Of a stretch of DNA of 64,000 nucleotides, positions 51,256 to 64,000 are shown in pieces. This stretch comes from Hyparrhenia diplandra (taxonomy: Eukaryota > Streptophyta > Magnoliopsida > Poales > Poaceae). The notes beneath the pieces are model-generated. The model had not been told where the DNA came from, searched no databases, and saw only the letters and a list, made by a program, of their open reading frames with translations. Each line of letters begins with the position of its first letter. The first letter of the stretch is position 1. The stretch lies in the NCBI GenBank assembly GCA_015847255.1, contig JADLZK010004548.1:58725-122724 (forward strand), given 5' to 3'. The translations under genes and the position numbers were made by a program.

Positions 51256-52087
51256 AGCCGAGCCAGTGTATCTAAATTACTAGGATGCGAGGTCCATGCT
51301 CCTCTACATTCTTGTGCACAAAAGTAAACGTGGTGACGCTGTTGAAGAATCTATGTCGATGTCATAAATTCAGGCTTCCATTTGCATGGGAGGACCAATC
51401 ACTTCGTGAGAAGCTATGCTCATGTTTTTTTCTCTCCCCATGGTCCTTCGAAGCGCATACAACTGACCAATCACATCCTCAGTGCATGCATGACGCTTTT
51501 CCATCATAATATAATGAATGGAAAGTTGGAAACGAAAAATATATTCGCAGTCGCGGAGTGAGGAGATCACGCTGACTCCAGAGATTTGCCATATGCTCTG
51601 GTATGGTATGCAAGGCGGATAAAAATGATGAGGCTCGTGGCCGGGACTGGAGTTGTTTCACGGGCCGTGCCGATGTACTCCGTACGCGCCTGTTACAAAT
51701 AGCAATAGCAAGGCTGGCCTGGCGGTGACACGCTGTGGGGCCGTGGCGTGGACTCCCTCATCCGGCGACCGCTGGACTATGACCGCCGAAACGGAGTCAC
51801 CATCGCATCATCGCCTATCTGACAGAAAAGGTTCCCCCTCCATGGCGCAGCCGCGCAGACCCCAGCGGCCAGCCACCGGCCGAGAATCTAACCGGAGATA
51901 GTCCGGCCGGCCAGTGCCAGTGCCAGCCCACAGAAAAAGCTGAGAGAGAGGCAGGTTAAAAGGCGTAAAACCCGTCGCTCTCCCCACTGGAGTATTATAA
52001 AAAGCTGGAGCTCGGCGCGCCGGCCTCATCTGATCCGTCCGTGTCCGTCCCCGCAAGGCCCAGCTCCTCAGTCCACAGCGCCGCACA
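51256..52087. promoter_or_regulatory. Upstream region of the third TBL gene, with TATA box
   Basis: No gene is supported in this stretch. A TATA box (tattataaaa, 51993-52002) lies about 90 bases before the start codon at 52088, a normal plant spacing. Confidence 0.5.
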
Positions 52088-55000
52088 ATGGCGCCCAAGC
52101 AGCGGCATCGGCAGCGGCAGCTGCGCTTCCTTCCCCCTCCTCGCCGCGGCCGTCGCGTGCTCCTCGCTGCTGCGCGCGTGCGGCGCCGCCGCCGCGGGCA
52201 CGGGCACGCTGGGCCTCCGGCACCGGCAGCACAACGGCACGCGGCACGGTGGAGCGCGCCATCGTGGCGGCGCCCCCGGCACCGGCATGGCGTCGTGCAA
52301 CCTGTTCCAGGGCACCTGGGTGTACGACGACACGCTGCCGATGTACGACACGGCGGGGTGCCCCTTCGTGGAGCCGGAGTTCGACTGCCAGAAGTACGGC
52401 CGCCCCGACAAGCTGTACCTCAAGTACCGGTGGCGCCCGACCTCCTGCGAGCTCCCGAGGTACACACATCTGTCTGTCATCACTCAGCAACCAATGCCTC
52501 TATCAAGCTCTGAATGCGAGCTCCCGACCGCCTGCCCGCCATTGCTGCGCTGCTTGCCGATGGCAGGTTCAACGGGCAGGAGTTTCTTGGGCGATGGAAG
52601 GGGAAGAAGATACTGTTCGTGGGGGACTCCATCAGCCTGAACCAGTGGGAGTCGCTTGCGTGCATGCTGCACGCGGCCGCGCCGGCGTCCAAGGTCGCCT
52701 ACGCCAGGGGCAACCCCGTCTCCAGCGTCACGTTCCAGGTGCATCACTATTTCTAGTAGGATTCCTCTCGGTTTTAGTGAGAAGAGGTTAGCACGGCTCG
52801 ATAGACGCTAGGTGGATAGCTCAGCGTTGTAGCGAGCGAAAGGGATTTCACGTCATGGGACGGGATGTTCAAATTGTTTAAGCAACCAAAAGCAAGATTG
52901 GAAATAGACAGTCTACAAGCTTTCGAAAAGGTTTTGTGCCCGTGCCCTGTGCGGTGCTGGCCTTTTGGGAGTTCCCCGGGCGCAGGCTTTCGGGCACTAC
53001 GGGTGGAGCGGCGCGTTTGTCTGGCGCGGATGGAGGCCGGCAGTGTAGCGCCCTGCGCACCACCAGCGCCAAATCGCACCGCCGCCGCCACCAGCAGAAA
53101 CCTGGACGCGCGCGCCAAGGAATTGGGCGATCATGGGCGCTCGCGTGGGTGGTCCGTGACGGCCGACGGGGAAGGGATTGTCGGCGCCGTGATGCCCGTT
53201 CCATTGTTCGCTTTTGGCGTTTTGCTACGGGTTCCTTCCCTTTGCAGCTTTGCTAATCGGTGTTACCCGTGATACGCTGACAAGGGTCAAACTGTTGGAT
53301 CCTCTCATCATCCTCTGTCTTTCAGATGCAATCCCTCTTTCTATATATTTATGTATATATGTATATATATAGATAGATCGAGTAGACTAGATGCAGAGAA
53401 TCAGCAAGGAGTTCTTACTTCTTGTGCCCACCAAATTGGTGCTTTGTGAATGTCATAGTCTCCTCTATTATAATCAGACCGTCTGCGTCTTGCCGTCTAT
53501 CATCAAAGCAGGGCATTAGGCAGCTGATGATAGGAGGGTCTGAGTCCTCTGGTAGGTTGCCTGAGGAACCTGGTTTACTTCCATATCGGACGCACTGTCT
53601 GCGTTAGCAACGTGTACGTCTAAACTCTAAAGATGGCATGTGCAACGGTGACTTTCGGGGTGGGGTGGGGGTGCAGTTTTACAGCCTCTGTAGTACAAGA
53701 AGCAGCCAGTAGCCAGCCATTATAGGACGTGGTACCGGTATTCACCTCGTGCCATTCCTGTACTCTACCGGCTATTATTCATGCTACTATATGTTACTAC
53801 AAAACAGAGCAGAACTGCAAATAAAAATGACATGCAGATACAGTATGAAGATAACCTGGCTCAGATAAAAAAAAAAAAAAAAAAGATAACCTGGCCAACG
53901 CCATTCGTCTGGGATCAGACGGCAATTTAGCACTGCAGATGATCCGGACAGCTGAACCACTACTTGCTGTCGAGTAGGATGCAGTCGTCCCAGCAATAAT
54001 CCCACCTCAAATGCAGATCCCTATCATGCATGGCTCTTGTCAACGACCACTCACATGCAGTGCAACAGGATGAGTCCAATGATCATCGCCATGAATCCTT
54101 ATCATGCATGGCTGCCATTCTAGGATGCTTGCCATTTCACCGACTCATATTGCTGCCCGGTCTACTCTACTGCTGCTGCTTTTTAGAATGCAGGTATGCA
54201 ATGACACGGACGGGCCGTACAACATAAAACCAAAAAAAAAAAAAAGGCTACGGGCATCACAGCTCGAGGTGCCAATTGTTTGTTTTGGCCCCATCTGGTC
54301 ATTGCATCCAACAGCAGCGACATCGCGTCCACTCCTGCCAGCCTGCGACGCACAGGCGCAGACAAACAGAGATATTTGTTGAATGGACTTGGCACACAAG
54401 CAGTTTATGGCCGCGTCCACTTCATATGTAGGAGGTGAGGACACCTTTGGACGCACTTTTGTGCGTGCTGTGCTGATTGATACGGTGCGGCCATGTACAG
54501 GACGTCCATAGTAGTAGGCGTAACATGCATGCATTGCCGAGATGGATCGGCATTTACTCGCGTTGCTCTGTTTCGGCGGTGCACCAAGACACGGACGAGG
54601 CGCGCACGGCGCCTAGAGTTTGTTGCCGACCGATCGCGGGCGGGGTCCCGGGCGGGGCCGCACCGCACGTACGCCAACGCCAGCTAACGTGCGCCTGTAC
54701 GTCAATCTGGTGGTGGCGGCATGCAGGACTACGGGGTGTCGGTGGCCTACTACCGGAGCACCTACCTCGTGGACATCGTCGAGGAGTCCGTCGGCCGGGT
54801 GCTCAAGCTCGACTCCATCACCGGCGACGCCTGGCTCGGCGCCGACGTACTCGTCTTCAACACCTGGCACTGGTGGACGCACACCGGCAGGGACCAACCG
54901 TACGTCGTGTCCTCCACAACACCCACTTCTTCTTCTCTTTCCATCCATTTGATTTGAAAATCATGCATTGTTGTTGTGATTTTGCTTCGAGAAAAGAAAA

Positions 55001-55610
55001 ATTGAAATGCCATACTGATACCAAAACCTCCTATGGTGAATCGGTGGTGATCCATCAGGTGGGACTATGTCCAAGACGGAGGACAGGTGATGAAGGACAT
55101 GGACCGGCTCACGGCCTTCTCCAAGGGGATGTCCACATGGGCCAGATGGGTCGATTCCAACGTCGACACCTCCAGGACCAAGGTCTACTTCCAGGGCATC
55201 TCGCCGACCCACTACAAGTAACGAAACCCCACCAACCAAGCCCAAGACCACAAGATTCATTCAACAGGCCCAACATCTAGCTAAAAGCCTAAAACGCCCA
55301 TTTGTTTCGTTTTTGCAGCGGAGCCGACTGGGGCGAGGGCTCCCGGAGCTGCGCGCAGCAGACGCAGCCGGTGGCCGGGTCGGCGTACCCCGCCGGCCCC
55401 GTCCCGGCGCAGAGCGCCGTGCGGGCCGCGCTGGGCGCCATGTCCAAGCCGGTGTACCTGCTCGACGTGACGCTGCTGTCGCAGCTCAGGCGGGATGGAC
55501 ACCCCTCGGCCTACAGCGGCGGCCACCCGGGCAACGACTGCAGCCACTGGTGCCTCGCCGGCGTGCCCGATACATGGAACCAGATCCTCTACGCCTCGCT
55601 CCTGGCATAG
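52088..55610 (+). CDS. PMR5/TBL-type polysaccharide O-acetyltransferase (third TBL, different clade)
   Basis: A five-exon TBL/DUF231 protein: 52088-52459, 52567-52738, 54727-54899, 55059-55217 and 55319-55610. Introns 1-4 have canonical ends and consistent phases; intron 2 is nearly 2 kb. The start at 52088 (CACAATGG, strong context) gives [14 protein letters not shown]. One extra C in the ccccc at 52133-52137 breaks the frame before the anchor [14 protein letters not shown]; without it the reading is continuous to the stop. The TBL domain starts [21 protein letters not shown] motif [16 protein letters not shown]; then [30 protein letters not shown] and the C-terminal block [18 protein letters not shown] with DxxH (DCSHWC). 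It resembles the PMR5/TBL36-45 side of the family more than the two copies at 4 and 16 kb, so it is not a local duplicate of them. Likely Golgi; acceptor polymer unknown. Confidence 0.88.
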
Positions 55611-55860
55611 GACCGGGGAAAAGAAAGAAAGAAAGATACGTATATCAATTGGCGCAAGCTATAGGCATTCCGTGTTTTTAGGGCCGATGTTCCTTAATCT
55701 TTGTGGGGTGGAGTATTTAAATTGGCGGTTCAATTGTTTTTCTTACAAAAGAATCAGCAGGAGCACTATTATGTCATATTATCATCGACACATATGAAGA
55801 AGAAGCAGCAAGCGAGTTTACAATGTTGTATTACAGATTGAAACCTGGGGTGATTCAGTT
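55611..55860. other. 3' flank of the third TBL gene
   Basis: Likely 3' untranslated region and short spacer. Nothing else is recognised. Confidence 0.4.
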
Positions 55861-55865
55861 ATTGT

Positions 55866-56500
55866 TCAATATATATCAAAGTGTATAGGGGTGGAGTTTC
55901 TTTCCTCTTCAAAAATATCAATTTTCTTCAGAGTTTTAGAGCAAAGCCTCGGTCTTTCAACTGCAGCCAAACTGAAGTTCGTCCCCAACTTGTACTTGTC
56001 GATCACCTGTTCCACCACTTGACTCCAAGGTTGATCCACTTTGGTCTTCAGTTTGGTAGACAAAGAAACCTTCCCAGCCAGCCATCTTCTTCTATCTCCG
56101 GTATTTTTCTTTCGGCAATGCTTGTTTGCCTTCCTGACATAGAATTAGCCAATTATGTGCCGTAGCAGCAACCTTGTGCAACAGTCTCTACCCAATTTTC
56201 TGAAAACACAGATCATTTCTTAGTTTCCACGGACTCCATAAAACAGCTAAAGTGATCATATTTAGCACCCTATTTCTTTATTGCTTAGCCAAAACTACTT
56301 TCCTATAGAGTCTAGAGAAAACTCCTGAATGCAAATAAAAACCTTAGAGATAACAAATCAGAGTTGAGAAGCAAAACACACATTAAAAAAAAAAAGTTGA
56401 TTAACCGACTCCTCTAGCAAAAAGGACAGGAGTCATTATCTAGATTTCTCCTTTTGCTAAGGTTATCTTTGGTAAGGATCTTGTTTCTAGTCAATAGCTA
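55866..56500 (-). pseudogene. Non-LTR retrotransposon (LINE-type) zf-RVT fragment
   Basis: On the minus strand near 56440-56490 the reading TRNKILTKDNLSKRRN followed by DSCPFC matches the zinc-binding reverse-transcriptase tail found in plant LINE-derived genes (LTKDNLAKR.W....C.FC). Further on, LWSPWKLRNDLCFQ (about 56200-56245) matches the next conserved block of that family. Several stops and frame changes interrupt it. No reverse-transcriptase core is visible, so it is a fragment. Confidence 0.72.
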
Positions 56501-57117
56501 AAGAAAGTAATGAACTCTAGGAGGAATTTTTAAGCACCCAAGCAGCAGACACAAGCACAGATTGTGCAACTCTGAAGTTGATGAATTTTGTAGAGAGTCT
56601 GCACAAAATAAATGCCATTGGAAGTAAACTGACACACTAAAGTGTCTAGCCCATCACCAAAACAAATGGTTGAACCTGACATACAGATAATACCAACTTC
56701 GCTTATGAAGCTCCACGCAATCAGAAGGGCGAAGACGATGTTCAGAAAAAAAAAACGACCACTGAGCAGTATACGATGTACGGAATAGGTAGTAACATTG
56801 AGCGACATGGCACACAGATAGCCGCAAATTTTATACATATAATCAGTGAGCACAAAGCTTTTGACAAAAACAGAGATTGGAAGAACGAAAGGATGAGCCT
56901 ATAATAAACACAGATTTCTCCTAAAAAGGCACAAAGGTTGTTGATTAATTACAGTACTGAAGCGTTTGCAGCAGAATAGACAATCCTCAACTATTTCTCG
57001 CAACCAAAAAAAAAAAAAAAAAATCAACAAATCATACTATGCCACTGTGGCGACGACGAGATGATGGCGTATAGATAAATCGACGATATAAGAATTGCAA
57101 GCTCTGGTCCTCACTCC
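56501..57117. other. Intergenic / 3' side of the CHUP1-like gene
   Basis: No gene is recognised (the frame at 56530-56853 has no domain). Poly-A at 57007-57023. The part next to 57118 is probably the 3' untranslated region. Confidence 0.4.
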
Positions 57118-60100
57118 TCAAGCCCTGGCAACGAGTCTGTGCTGCCGCAGATGACGGTGCTGCTTCTGCCGTTGTATCCGGCACATGGACGCCTTCTCCT
57201 TAAGCTCCTGGAAAGCTCGCATGGTGTCCACGTCGAATCCACCTGCAAACTGCATGAAGCGAGGAGTGTGTCAAAAGTTCCTTGCCATTGTCTAACGATA
57301 ACAAGGAATGGAGCATGATTTTTTCTCTGATACACACTAACGTTTTTCATAGATGCATGTTATAACAATCGAGCATGTACCTGGTGTACTCTGAAGGCGA
57401 ACCGTACACCTTGAAGCATCAGTTCCTCCTCTTCAGGGCCTCCCTTGATCACCTCAAGCTCGGAGGAAACCCGTTTCAGGTACTTCATTGCCAACTTCAC
57501 CGACTGGAGTTTGATCTGTACATCACTGCTCTCATCAGTGCTTTTTTTAGCATAATTTGGCAGGTGTTATCTGCCGTTTCATTTCCGTTAGAAGCAAAGG
57601 TTACAAAACACTAACACTATACAGAGAGAAAAAAAAAAAAACTCAAGCCGAGATGACAAAACAGAGACAAGGAGGGAAAAGACAAATGGTTACAATAAGC
57701 CTGGAGTATGTCCAATGTAAGTGGTACCACCCATCGACATTTTAGGTCCCTCACGAGCCTCTATTCAGTGCAATCAAGTTATTTTAAGGCTCTGGCTCTC
57801 TTTGGTAGGGATTGAGCTTCTCAAAAAATAGAGAATCCAGAAACAGACATGTTTTGGTGGTTTAGGCTTCTACCGCCTAAACAGCTTCGGCTTCACTGTT
57901 TTTGACATGTTTTCGGCATCAAATGTCGTTATCTTGAATACTCGATAGTGCTTTTAATTAAGCCAATGAAGAAGCTCCTACAGAAGCCCTTGCTAAAGAA
58001 TGCCCTAGATGGATCATCTGGTAGCAACCGAAGTATACTACGTACAATAAAAAAAAAAATCATCTGTGGAAGTGTGCATCTTAACTAAGACACGCATATT
58101 AATTTCATCTACCAGAATTCCAAACTTGCAGTCAAATACAACAGCAAACTGGGCTTGCAGTGCGATGCAAGAAATGAGAGCGAGTACGTGCATCTGCAAA
58201 TTCAATTGGGTTTGGAAAATGGTCCAGAGTTGGAAACAGAAACACAACCACCCGGTGTAAGTACGGCACAAAGCAATCAATACAGTGGACCTAATGCTAC
58301 ATCACTCCGTCCGGATGAAGTGAAGACTGAAGAATGGTTTCCTGAGTCTATCCATGGGGCTTTTCTATATTTTCTTTGATGTAGTGAAGACTGGAGAATG
58401 ATTTTCTGAGTCTAACGCAGCAGGACAACAGTCCAATGGATGGTAAAGGAGTGGATGCAGCACAAGTGCACAACCCACCCAACGCAAACAGACGAGAGCA
58501 CGACCTGGCTCACGAATGAACAGTGCACGCAGCGGGGCGCAGGCGCACCACCATAGCACACTAGTCCATAGTCATAGCGCCCTGCCAAACACGGCAATGG
58601 CAATGGATACACAACAGCGATCCGATCACGACGAGGACTGATTCCCCATTCCCGCAACCCGTGCCCAGGTCGACCAACCGATCGATGCCGCGCACAACAG
58701 ACGCGGCTACCGAGGTGTCGCGGGATTGTTCTCTAGCTGTGTTGCCGCGGTGGCAGGACGGACTCAGGAGATTGAAGGGAACGGGGCAAGCAAGGAAAGC
58801 GAGCACGGGCGCACGGCGGCACGCTCACGAGCAAGATGCCGGCTCACGTGCAGCGGTGCACTCCCACGCCGCATCCTAACAGATCGATGCCCCCACGCTG
58901 AAACAGACGAGACGACGCCTGCTGCTTCTGCCACCCGGCCCGTAGCGTCCCGGATTTTCCACCTCGAATACCCTTTTTGTTGTGTACCGGGACCGGCACG
59001 GGAGGACACGCACGTACGTACGCACGCACAGGGCAGGCGCCATCGTTGTATTCTACGGGCTCGATCGATCTGCACGTGAACTAGCAGAGGCGTGCCGGCC
59101 GGATCACGCGCGGGCGGGAGGGCACCAGGCGGAGGGTGGTGTACTGTAGTGTTTCCAAAACTTGTACGGTTGCGCGTACGTGACAACACCCGACATACAT
59201 GTGTGGACGGACACGGACGGCATCGAAAAGGTTGTTTGTCCTCCTCTCCACCCAAATCCAAGCGTAGAATTCACTCACTGTACGAAAAGTACAGTCGACG
59301 ACAGTCTCTACTGTACATACGTGAATGAATGCATGCCACGGACAGATGGACGGGATGGATCGGACCCACGGAGAGTGAATGGATGGATGGAGAGTTTACC
59401 TGGCTGACGATGCCGGTGTCCTGCTTCATCCACTCCCACGGGATCTGGAACCGGGTGTACCGGCTGGTGGCGGCGTCCCGGACTCGGGCGAGGTTGTACA
59501 CGCCGTGCTCCAACCTGAAATGTCAGTTCGGCAGCACACGTACACATTTTTAGGACACAAAAGCAACTAATGCCGTGAACTTGTGATGTATGCGATCGCA
59601 GTGTGTGCCGAAAATGGCTTACTTCTCGAAGAGCGCCTGCATCTTCTTGAGCGCCGCGGCGCAGGGCTGCCGCGGGTCGTCGCGGAACGAGGCCGCCTCC
59701 CGGCCAGCTTCTTGAGGTCGCAGTAGCCGAACGCCGCCTCGCGGAGCGCGTCCGCCTTGTGCTCCGGCCACTCGAAGTGCTTCAGCACCGCGCGCTCGTC
59801 CACCTGCATGCGATCGAGTGGATTAGCAGCAGATCGACCGGCGATCAAACTATACAGCTGTGCCGAAGTTGGACGCGGTACCAGGCGCGAGAGCTCGTCG
59901 TCCAGCCACTTGACGAAGCTGACGACGTCCTCGATGTCCACGAACGCCGCACCCTCCACCTCCTTGATCAGGAACCGGATGAAGTCGCCCTGCCTCTCCA
60001 CGTCCGACTTGATCTGCCAACCAAAGTCAACCACGATCAGATTAGGTTTAGGGCGTCGAATCACAAGTGATATTGTGTGTGGTATGTTTCCTTGAGAACG

Positions 60101-62493
60101 AAAGCCAACCAGAACGAGATACCAAACCCCAACTAATGCTCGGATTAAATTTGACACCGTAAACACACGCATCAACAGTTCCCATTTTTTGTTTGGCAAT
60201 TGTCTTTATTTGTCAACTCCTAAATCCAAATGCCAAATCAAAAAAGAACTCATCTCCAACAGTTTGACATAATTCATTTGCCAAATTTAGATCTAACTTA
60301 CATCAGGAATCTTGAGAGAGAAATAAAATTATGTTTATGTCCTTGCACCTCTTAAAAACTTACGTCAGGGAACACGGAAAACAAAATTATGTTTACGCCC
60401 TTCCACCTCTTAATAATATATGCACGGGCGCCTGAATGCCAAACGCCGTAGAAGCGGCGCATTTTTGCGCGCCACCGTTTGATTTGCCAACGCCACTAAT
60501 TTGCCAATTTCAAAATGCCAAACTGTTGGAGAGAGTTTTTGGAGCTTTTTAAGCAAAATTTAAGAACGCCAACCCAAAATGCCAAACTATTGGCAGGTTG
60601 CTCTAAGCTCATCTACCGAACCAGACCAATCCTTCACTGCACTTCGATCGGCCCCACCTGGCAGTATGACACGTCCACCTCAGAATACGTACGTAGTACT
60701 ACTGTACTAGTATGCGTTTCTGCTTCTAGTTTAACTTTAACTTCTGTACTATTAGCGCACTGTGACTGCGTTACTGTCGCAGCTTCAGATCAGCATTCAG
60801 CAGGCTACGCCGAAGGGCATCGAGCAGGATAACTCGAGAGCAAACGGGTGGTCTCCGTTTCACTTGCTGTACTGTGTACTACATGCATGGAATGCACAGA
60901 GCATGCGTGCGTAGGCATTCACCGTCGCAGCAATAACTAGCCGTATCTACCCAACCAAAACCGCTTGTAATCTTGCAATAACGACGGCCACCGCTTGTAA
61001 TCAAGCAATAAACGACGGAGAACGACGCCTCCACCGTTCTCCGACTGTGCGTTACCAAACTCTCTACACGAAGCATTATATTCTTCGAATCGAATAGTGG
61101 TTAGCCGCTCAAGAGGACGACTAGTCGACTACCCAACCTAATTGCGTAGCAGCTGCGCGCTTACCAGTAGTGTTGTGGTTACGGTTTCACAAAAACGAGA
61201 ACGAAAAACGATGGATGGCTTTTAGTTGTACGCACCGCGAGGAGGTGAGCCGACCGGTTCTCGATCTCGCCGATCATGTCGCGCGTCGCGGCCGCGCCGC
61301 CGCCGTTCGCGGCCTCGCCTGCAGCGTTGGAGCCGCCGTCCCGCTTGGATTCCCGCCGCATTAACGAGTGGTAGAACTCAACCACCTCGGGCACGCGCCT
61401 GACGTCGCATTGCCCCGACGATGATGATGCCCCTGGCGGTGGCGCGGTGCCGAACGGCGGCCTCCTTGCTGGAGGTGGAGGCGGCGGGGAGGTGGAGCGG
61501 TGGTTGCGCTTCCCGTCGACTCTGGCTGAGCTCGAGGACAGAATCTCTTGCTCCTGCTGGGGAGGTGGCGGTGGTGGTGGCGGAGGAGGGCAAGGCGGCG
61601 GCGGCGGAGGTATGGGCGGCAGCTTCGAGAGCTCCACTACCACGCGGGGTCTCGGAGTGGCTGCCGTGTCCGACGACGAGCGGGAGTGCGCCGGCGAAGA
61701 CGAGGAGGTGGACGTGGAGGAAGACGGCGAGGGTGGCGACGAGCTTGCGGGGAAGGGGTGCGACGAGGCGGAGAAGTAGGACTTGTTGGCCTTGAAAGGC
61801 GCTGGTGGCGGCGCTTGGGGCGGCGGAAATATACGGCCGGGCATCACCGAGCTGAGCTAAACTCGCACGATTTGGCGCCGCCGCGCTGGAGCTCTCGAGA
61901 TGCTCGTTGGGCGCCGAGGCGGACGAGGAGCAGTCGTCGGCGTCCGCCGCCGCTTCCCGCTGCTTCCTCATCAGCTCCGCCATCTCCTTCTCCAGCTCGA
62001 CGATCCTCTGCTTCCTGCTGGTGACCTCGAGCGCGGCGGCGTCGAGCTCGGAGCACAGCCGCGCGTTCTCGGCCTCGAGACGGTCCGCGGTGTCCCTGCA
62101 CCTCTGGAGCTCGGTCCTCTTGGCGGCAAGCTCGGCCTCCAGGAACGGGACGATGGCGACGGTCTCCTTGAGTATCTTCTGCTCCAGGAGCTCCACGCGG
62201 AGGCGCGACTCCCGCTCCTGGAGCTGCTCGATGGCGCGCAGCAGCTCCGCGACCTGCGGCGGCGCGCGGGCGGCGGGGCGCACCTGCGCCGAAGCGCGCG
62301 GGAAGTAGGCGCCGAAGGACCGCGCCAGCGCCGACGCCTTGGAAGGCGGCGCCGAGCCGGCGGTGGTGGACGCGGAGCCCGACGTGGGCGCCGCCCGGTT
62401 AGGCGTCCGGGAAGGAGTCGCCGCTGCTTCCGGGGCCGGCGACTTGGGGCTGCGCTGGAACCCCATGGCCGCCTTGACGCGGCCTGCCACCAT
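57118..62493 (-). CDS. CHUP1-like coiled-coil, proline-rich protein
   Basis: Plant protein of the CHUP1 / IPGA1-like family; CHUP1 anchors chloroplasts to actin, while relatives act on microtubules, so the exact role is open. Six exons (minus strand): 61236-62493, 59882-60013, 59623-59803, 59400-59514, 57381-57515 and 57118-57249, all with matching phases. Order: basic, Ser/Ala-rich N-terminus (MVAGRVKAAMGFQRSPKS), a coiled coil at about residues 80-180 (VAELLRAIEQLQERESRL to VELEKEMAELMRKQ), a polyproline segment, VEFYHSLMRRESKRD, and the conserved C-terminal domain (IENRSAHLLA, GDFIRFLIKEVEGAAFVDI, ERAVLKHFEWPEHKADALRE, LQGVRFAFRVHQFAGGFD). No outer-envelope targeting stretch like that of CHUP1 itself is seen. 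Two single-base frame breaks: one near 61850-61880 in exon 1, between coiled coil and proline-rich part, and one missing C near 59703-59712 in exon 3 (LAREAASFRDD). Exon 3 is 181 rather than 182 bases, as that predicts. Confidence 0.88.
60253..60540. mobile_element. Putative MITE in intron 1 of the CHUP1-like gene
   Basis: Begins ctccaacagtttgacataatt and ends near aaatgccaaactgttggagag, giving inverted ends around ctccaacagttTG(a/g)ca. Internally it repeats tgccaaat-type words. The following bases (60560-60605) contain another gccaaactattgg copy. Borders are approximate. Confidence 0.5.
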
Positions 62494-64000
62494 GGCGGCG
62501 TGCTAAGTAACTTAGAGTAGCGTGGAGAGGAGAGACCTAGGTGCGGTTAGCTAGGACGGCGCCGCGGCGCACGGAGTCCATGAGTGCTGAGCGGCGGCGG
62601 CGGCGGTGATGCACGGCGCTGCGGGTGCGGGGTTTAAGCGGAAGGCGCGGGGCGCGGCGTCCGAGAAACGAACGGGTCTTTGGGTTGGGAAAAGGAGGTG
62701 GCGGGGAGAGGGAGGGGAGAGGTGAGGTGATAGCAGTAGGCACACTACACAGTGGATGAATGGATAAACACGCGGGTATCTCTATAATCGGCCGGCGTGG
62801 ACGGACCAGGATTAACATACAGAGCTAGGGACGCGACTGCCAAAGCTGGCTGCGGACCGGGGGTACCGCTACGGGTCAATCTCCGTGTCTCATCGCGATG
62901 CGCGCGTGTGTGATCGTTGCATGTGTTGCTGTACGGTTGTACCCGATCCAAAGCATATCATTTCTTTGTTAATTAATCTTTTGTTCTTATATACAAAAAA
63001 TATTGCACTCTCGTCCCTACTCGAATTTGAGAACACAAATTTTGTTCAATTCGTTGTAACAATCCTCAAAACAAAACATGCTGCATGACACTCAAAAAAG
63101 TAATTGTTGGATGGTTTCGTTTGTCATTACAATAAAAAACAGCACTTCAGATTTTGTCATCCTTCGATTTCGCTTTAAGAGATTGTTGCTACAAGCAACA
63201 CTCTTTTATAGTTCCTCCATTTCTGGATGGTTTTGTCGTCGTTGTCCAATTCACCATTCGATTTCCTTTAGTGTAATATGGCAGTCTAAGGCCTCCATGT
63301 TTTAATACTATATTTTATTTTCTTCTATTCAATATTTGTGATTAAATATTTGCTAATGAAAAAAATTAAGTACTTAATGTAAACATGGAGGCCTTTAAAC
63401 TTTGCAAGATTCTTGCGCCTGAAACAGCTTGCTCTCCTACTAATATGGCGGGCAATATAGATAGGGTGAAGATGCTCTAAGCCTCTTGAAAAGCATAAGA
63501 TGACCATCCATAAGCAGGCCGACTGCCAATCAAGCCTCTTGGTCTGATGACCATCCAGGCCTATGGCTACATTTTCAATAATTGATTCCATTAGTACTTA
63601 GTGTAAACGATGACCTAAACGTGTGACATCTCCACTAATTTGATAGTGGCATGTCATTCACTTAGTGTAGGGCATCCCACTTTAAAATGGCATGCCAGAA
63701 ACATGAAACATGCCTAATAAAATTTCTCTAAGACAACATGCAAATAAGAGGATACAATTGTTTTAACCAAAAGAAAAGTCTTGTTATTATTTCTAAATAT
63801 CTAGATAAAAGATTATACTTGTTCCCACACAAATTTGAGAGCGCAGGTGTTGATAGGGAGGTGTTGACCTACACTTTACAACAACAAGCCATCATTTCGT
63901 GTGAACATATATACATAATACAAACCGTTTGGATGGTAGTTGATCGCCCATCAAAATCATTAATTGTGACCATATACGTACGTATGATGATTCTCTTCGA
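62494..64000. other. Upstream of the CHUP1-like gene and window edge
   Basis: The first 250 bases are GC-rich (probably promoter and leader of the minus-strand gene); beyond 62950 the sequence is AT-rich with no recognisable gene. No feature runs clearly off the window edge. Confidence 0.5.

Noticed and set aside
57780..58010. Possible MITE starting ggctctggctctctttggtag
   Set aside because: A matching inverted end could not be located with confidence.

Overview
The window looks like nuclear DNA of a grass (Poaceae); I cannot name the species. The reasons are GC-rich monocot-style exons (TBL, CHUP1-like and DUF538 genes) next to AT-rich intronic and intergenic DNA, typical grass MITEs (Stowaway and Tourist types), a Helitron with a grass-type hairpin end, solo LTRs, and plant-only families such as chloroplast ketol-acid reductoisomerase, CHUP1-like, TBL and DUF538 proteins. 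All gene models were read by eye from splice sites and protein similarity; no alignment or RNA evidence was available.

Layout. 1-4.4 kb: intergenic DNA with a decayed hAT transposase tail (2.5-3.0 kb). 4.4-5.7 kb: first TBL O-acetyltransferase (+). 6.3-7.9 kb: a repeat-rich inverted-terminus element. 9.1-9.7 kb: a MATH-only gene (+). 10-16 kb: mostly empty, with a Stowaway-type MITE and a tandem duplication. 16.5-17.8 kb: second, closely related TBL gene (+). 20.8-21.2 kb: DUF538 gene (-). 22.0-25.7 kb: ketol-acid reductoisomerase (-) with a damaged exon 3. 27.8-29.1 kb: proteasome assembly chaperone 4 (-). 29.8-32.7 kb: a degenerate Helitron. 32.7-36 kb: repeat debris. 36.0-44.3 kb: an 18-exon gene (-) joining a NOP58/NOP5NT-like N-terminus to a PRP19-type WD40 domain. 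44.4-51.3 kb: nested transposons, including a solo LTR with a clear CCGTG duplication. 52.1-55.6 kb: third TBL gene (+) of a different clade. 55.9-56.5 kb: a LINE fragment. 57.1-62.5 kb: CHUP1-like gene (-). 62.5-64 kb: intergenic.

The genes do not form one pathway. Three encode likely Golgi cell-wall polysaccharide O-acetyltransferases; the others act in plastid branched-chain amino-acid synthesis, 20S proteasome assembly, splicing or nucleolar RNP (if the fusion is active) and organelle or cytoskeleton positioning.

Two themes deserve attention. First, the NOP5NT-PRP19 chimera reads phase-consistently across every splice junction but carries several frame breaks. Second, nearly all GC-rich genes (three TBLs and the CHUP1-like gene) contain isolated single-base indels in short homopolymers or C/G-rich runs, with everything else intact. 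This looks more like residual sequencing error than decay, and it affects how the pseudogene calls should be read.
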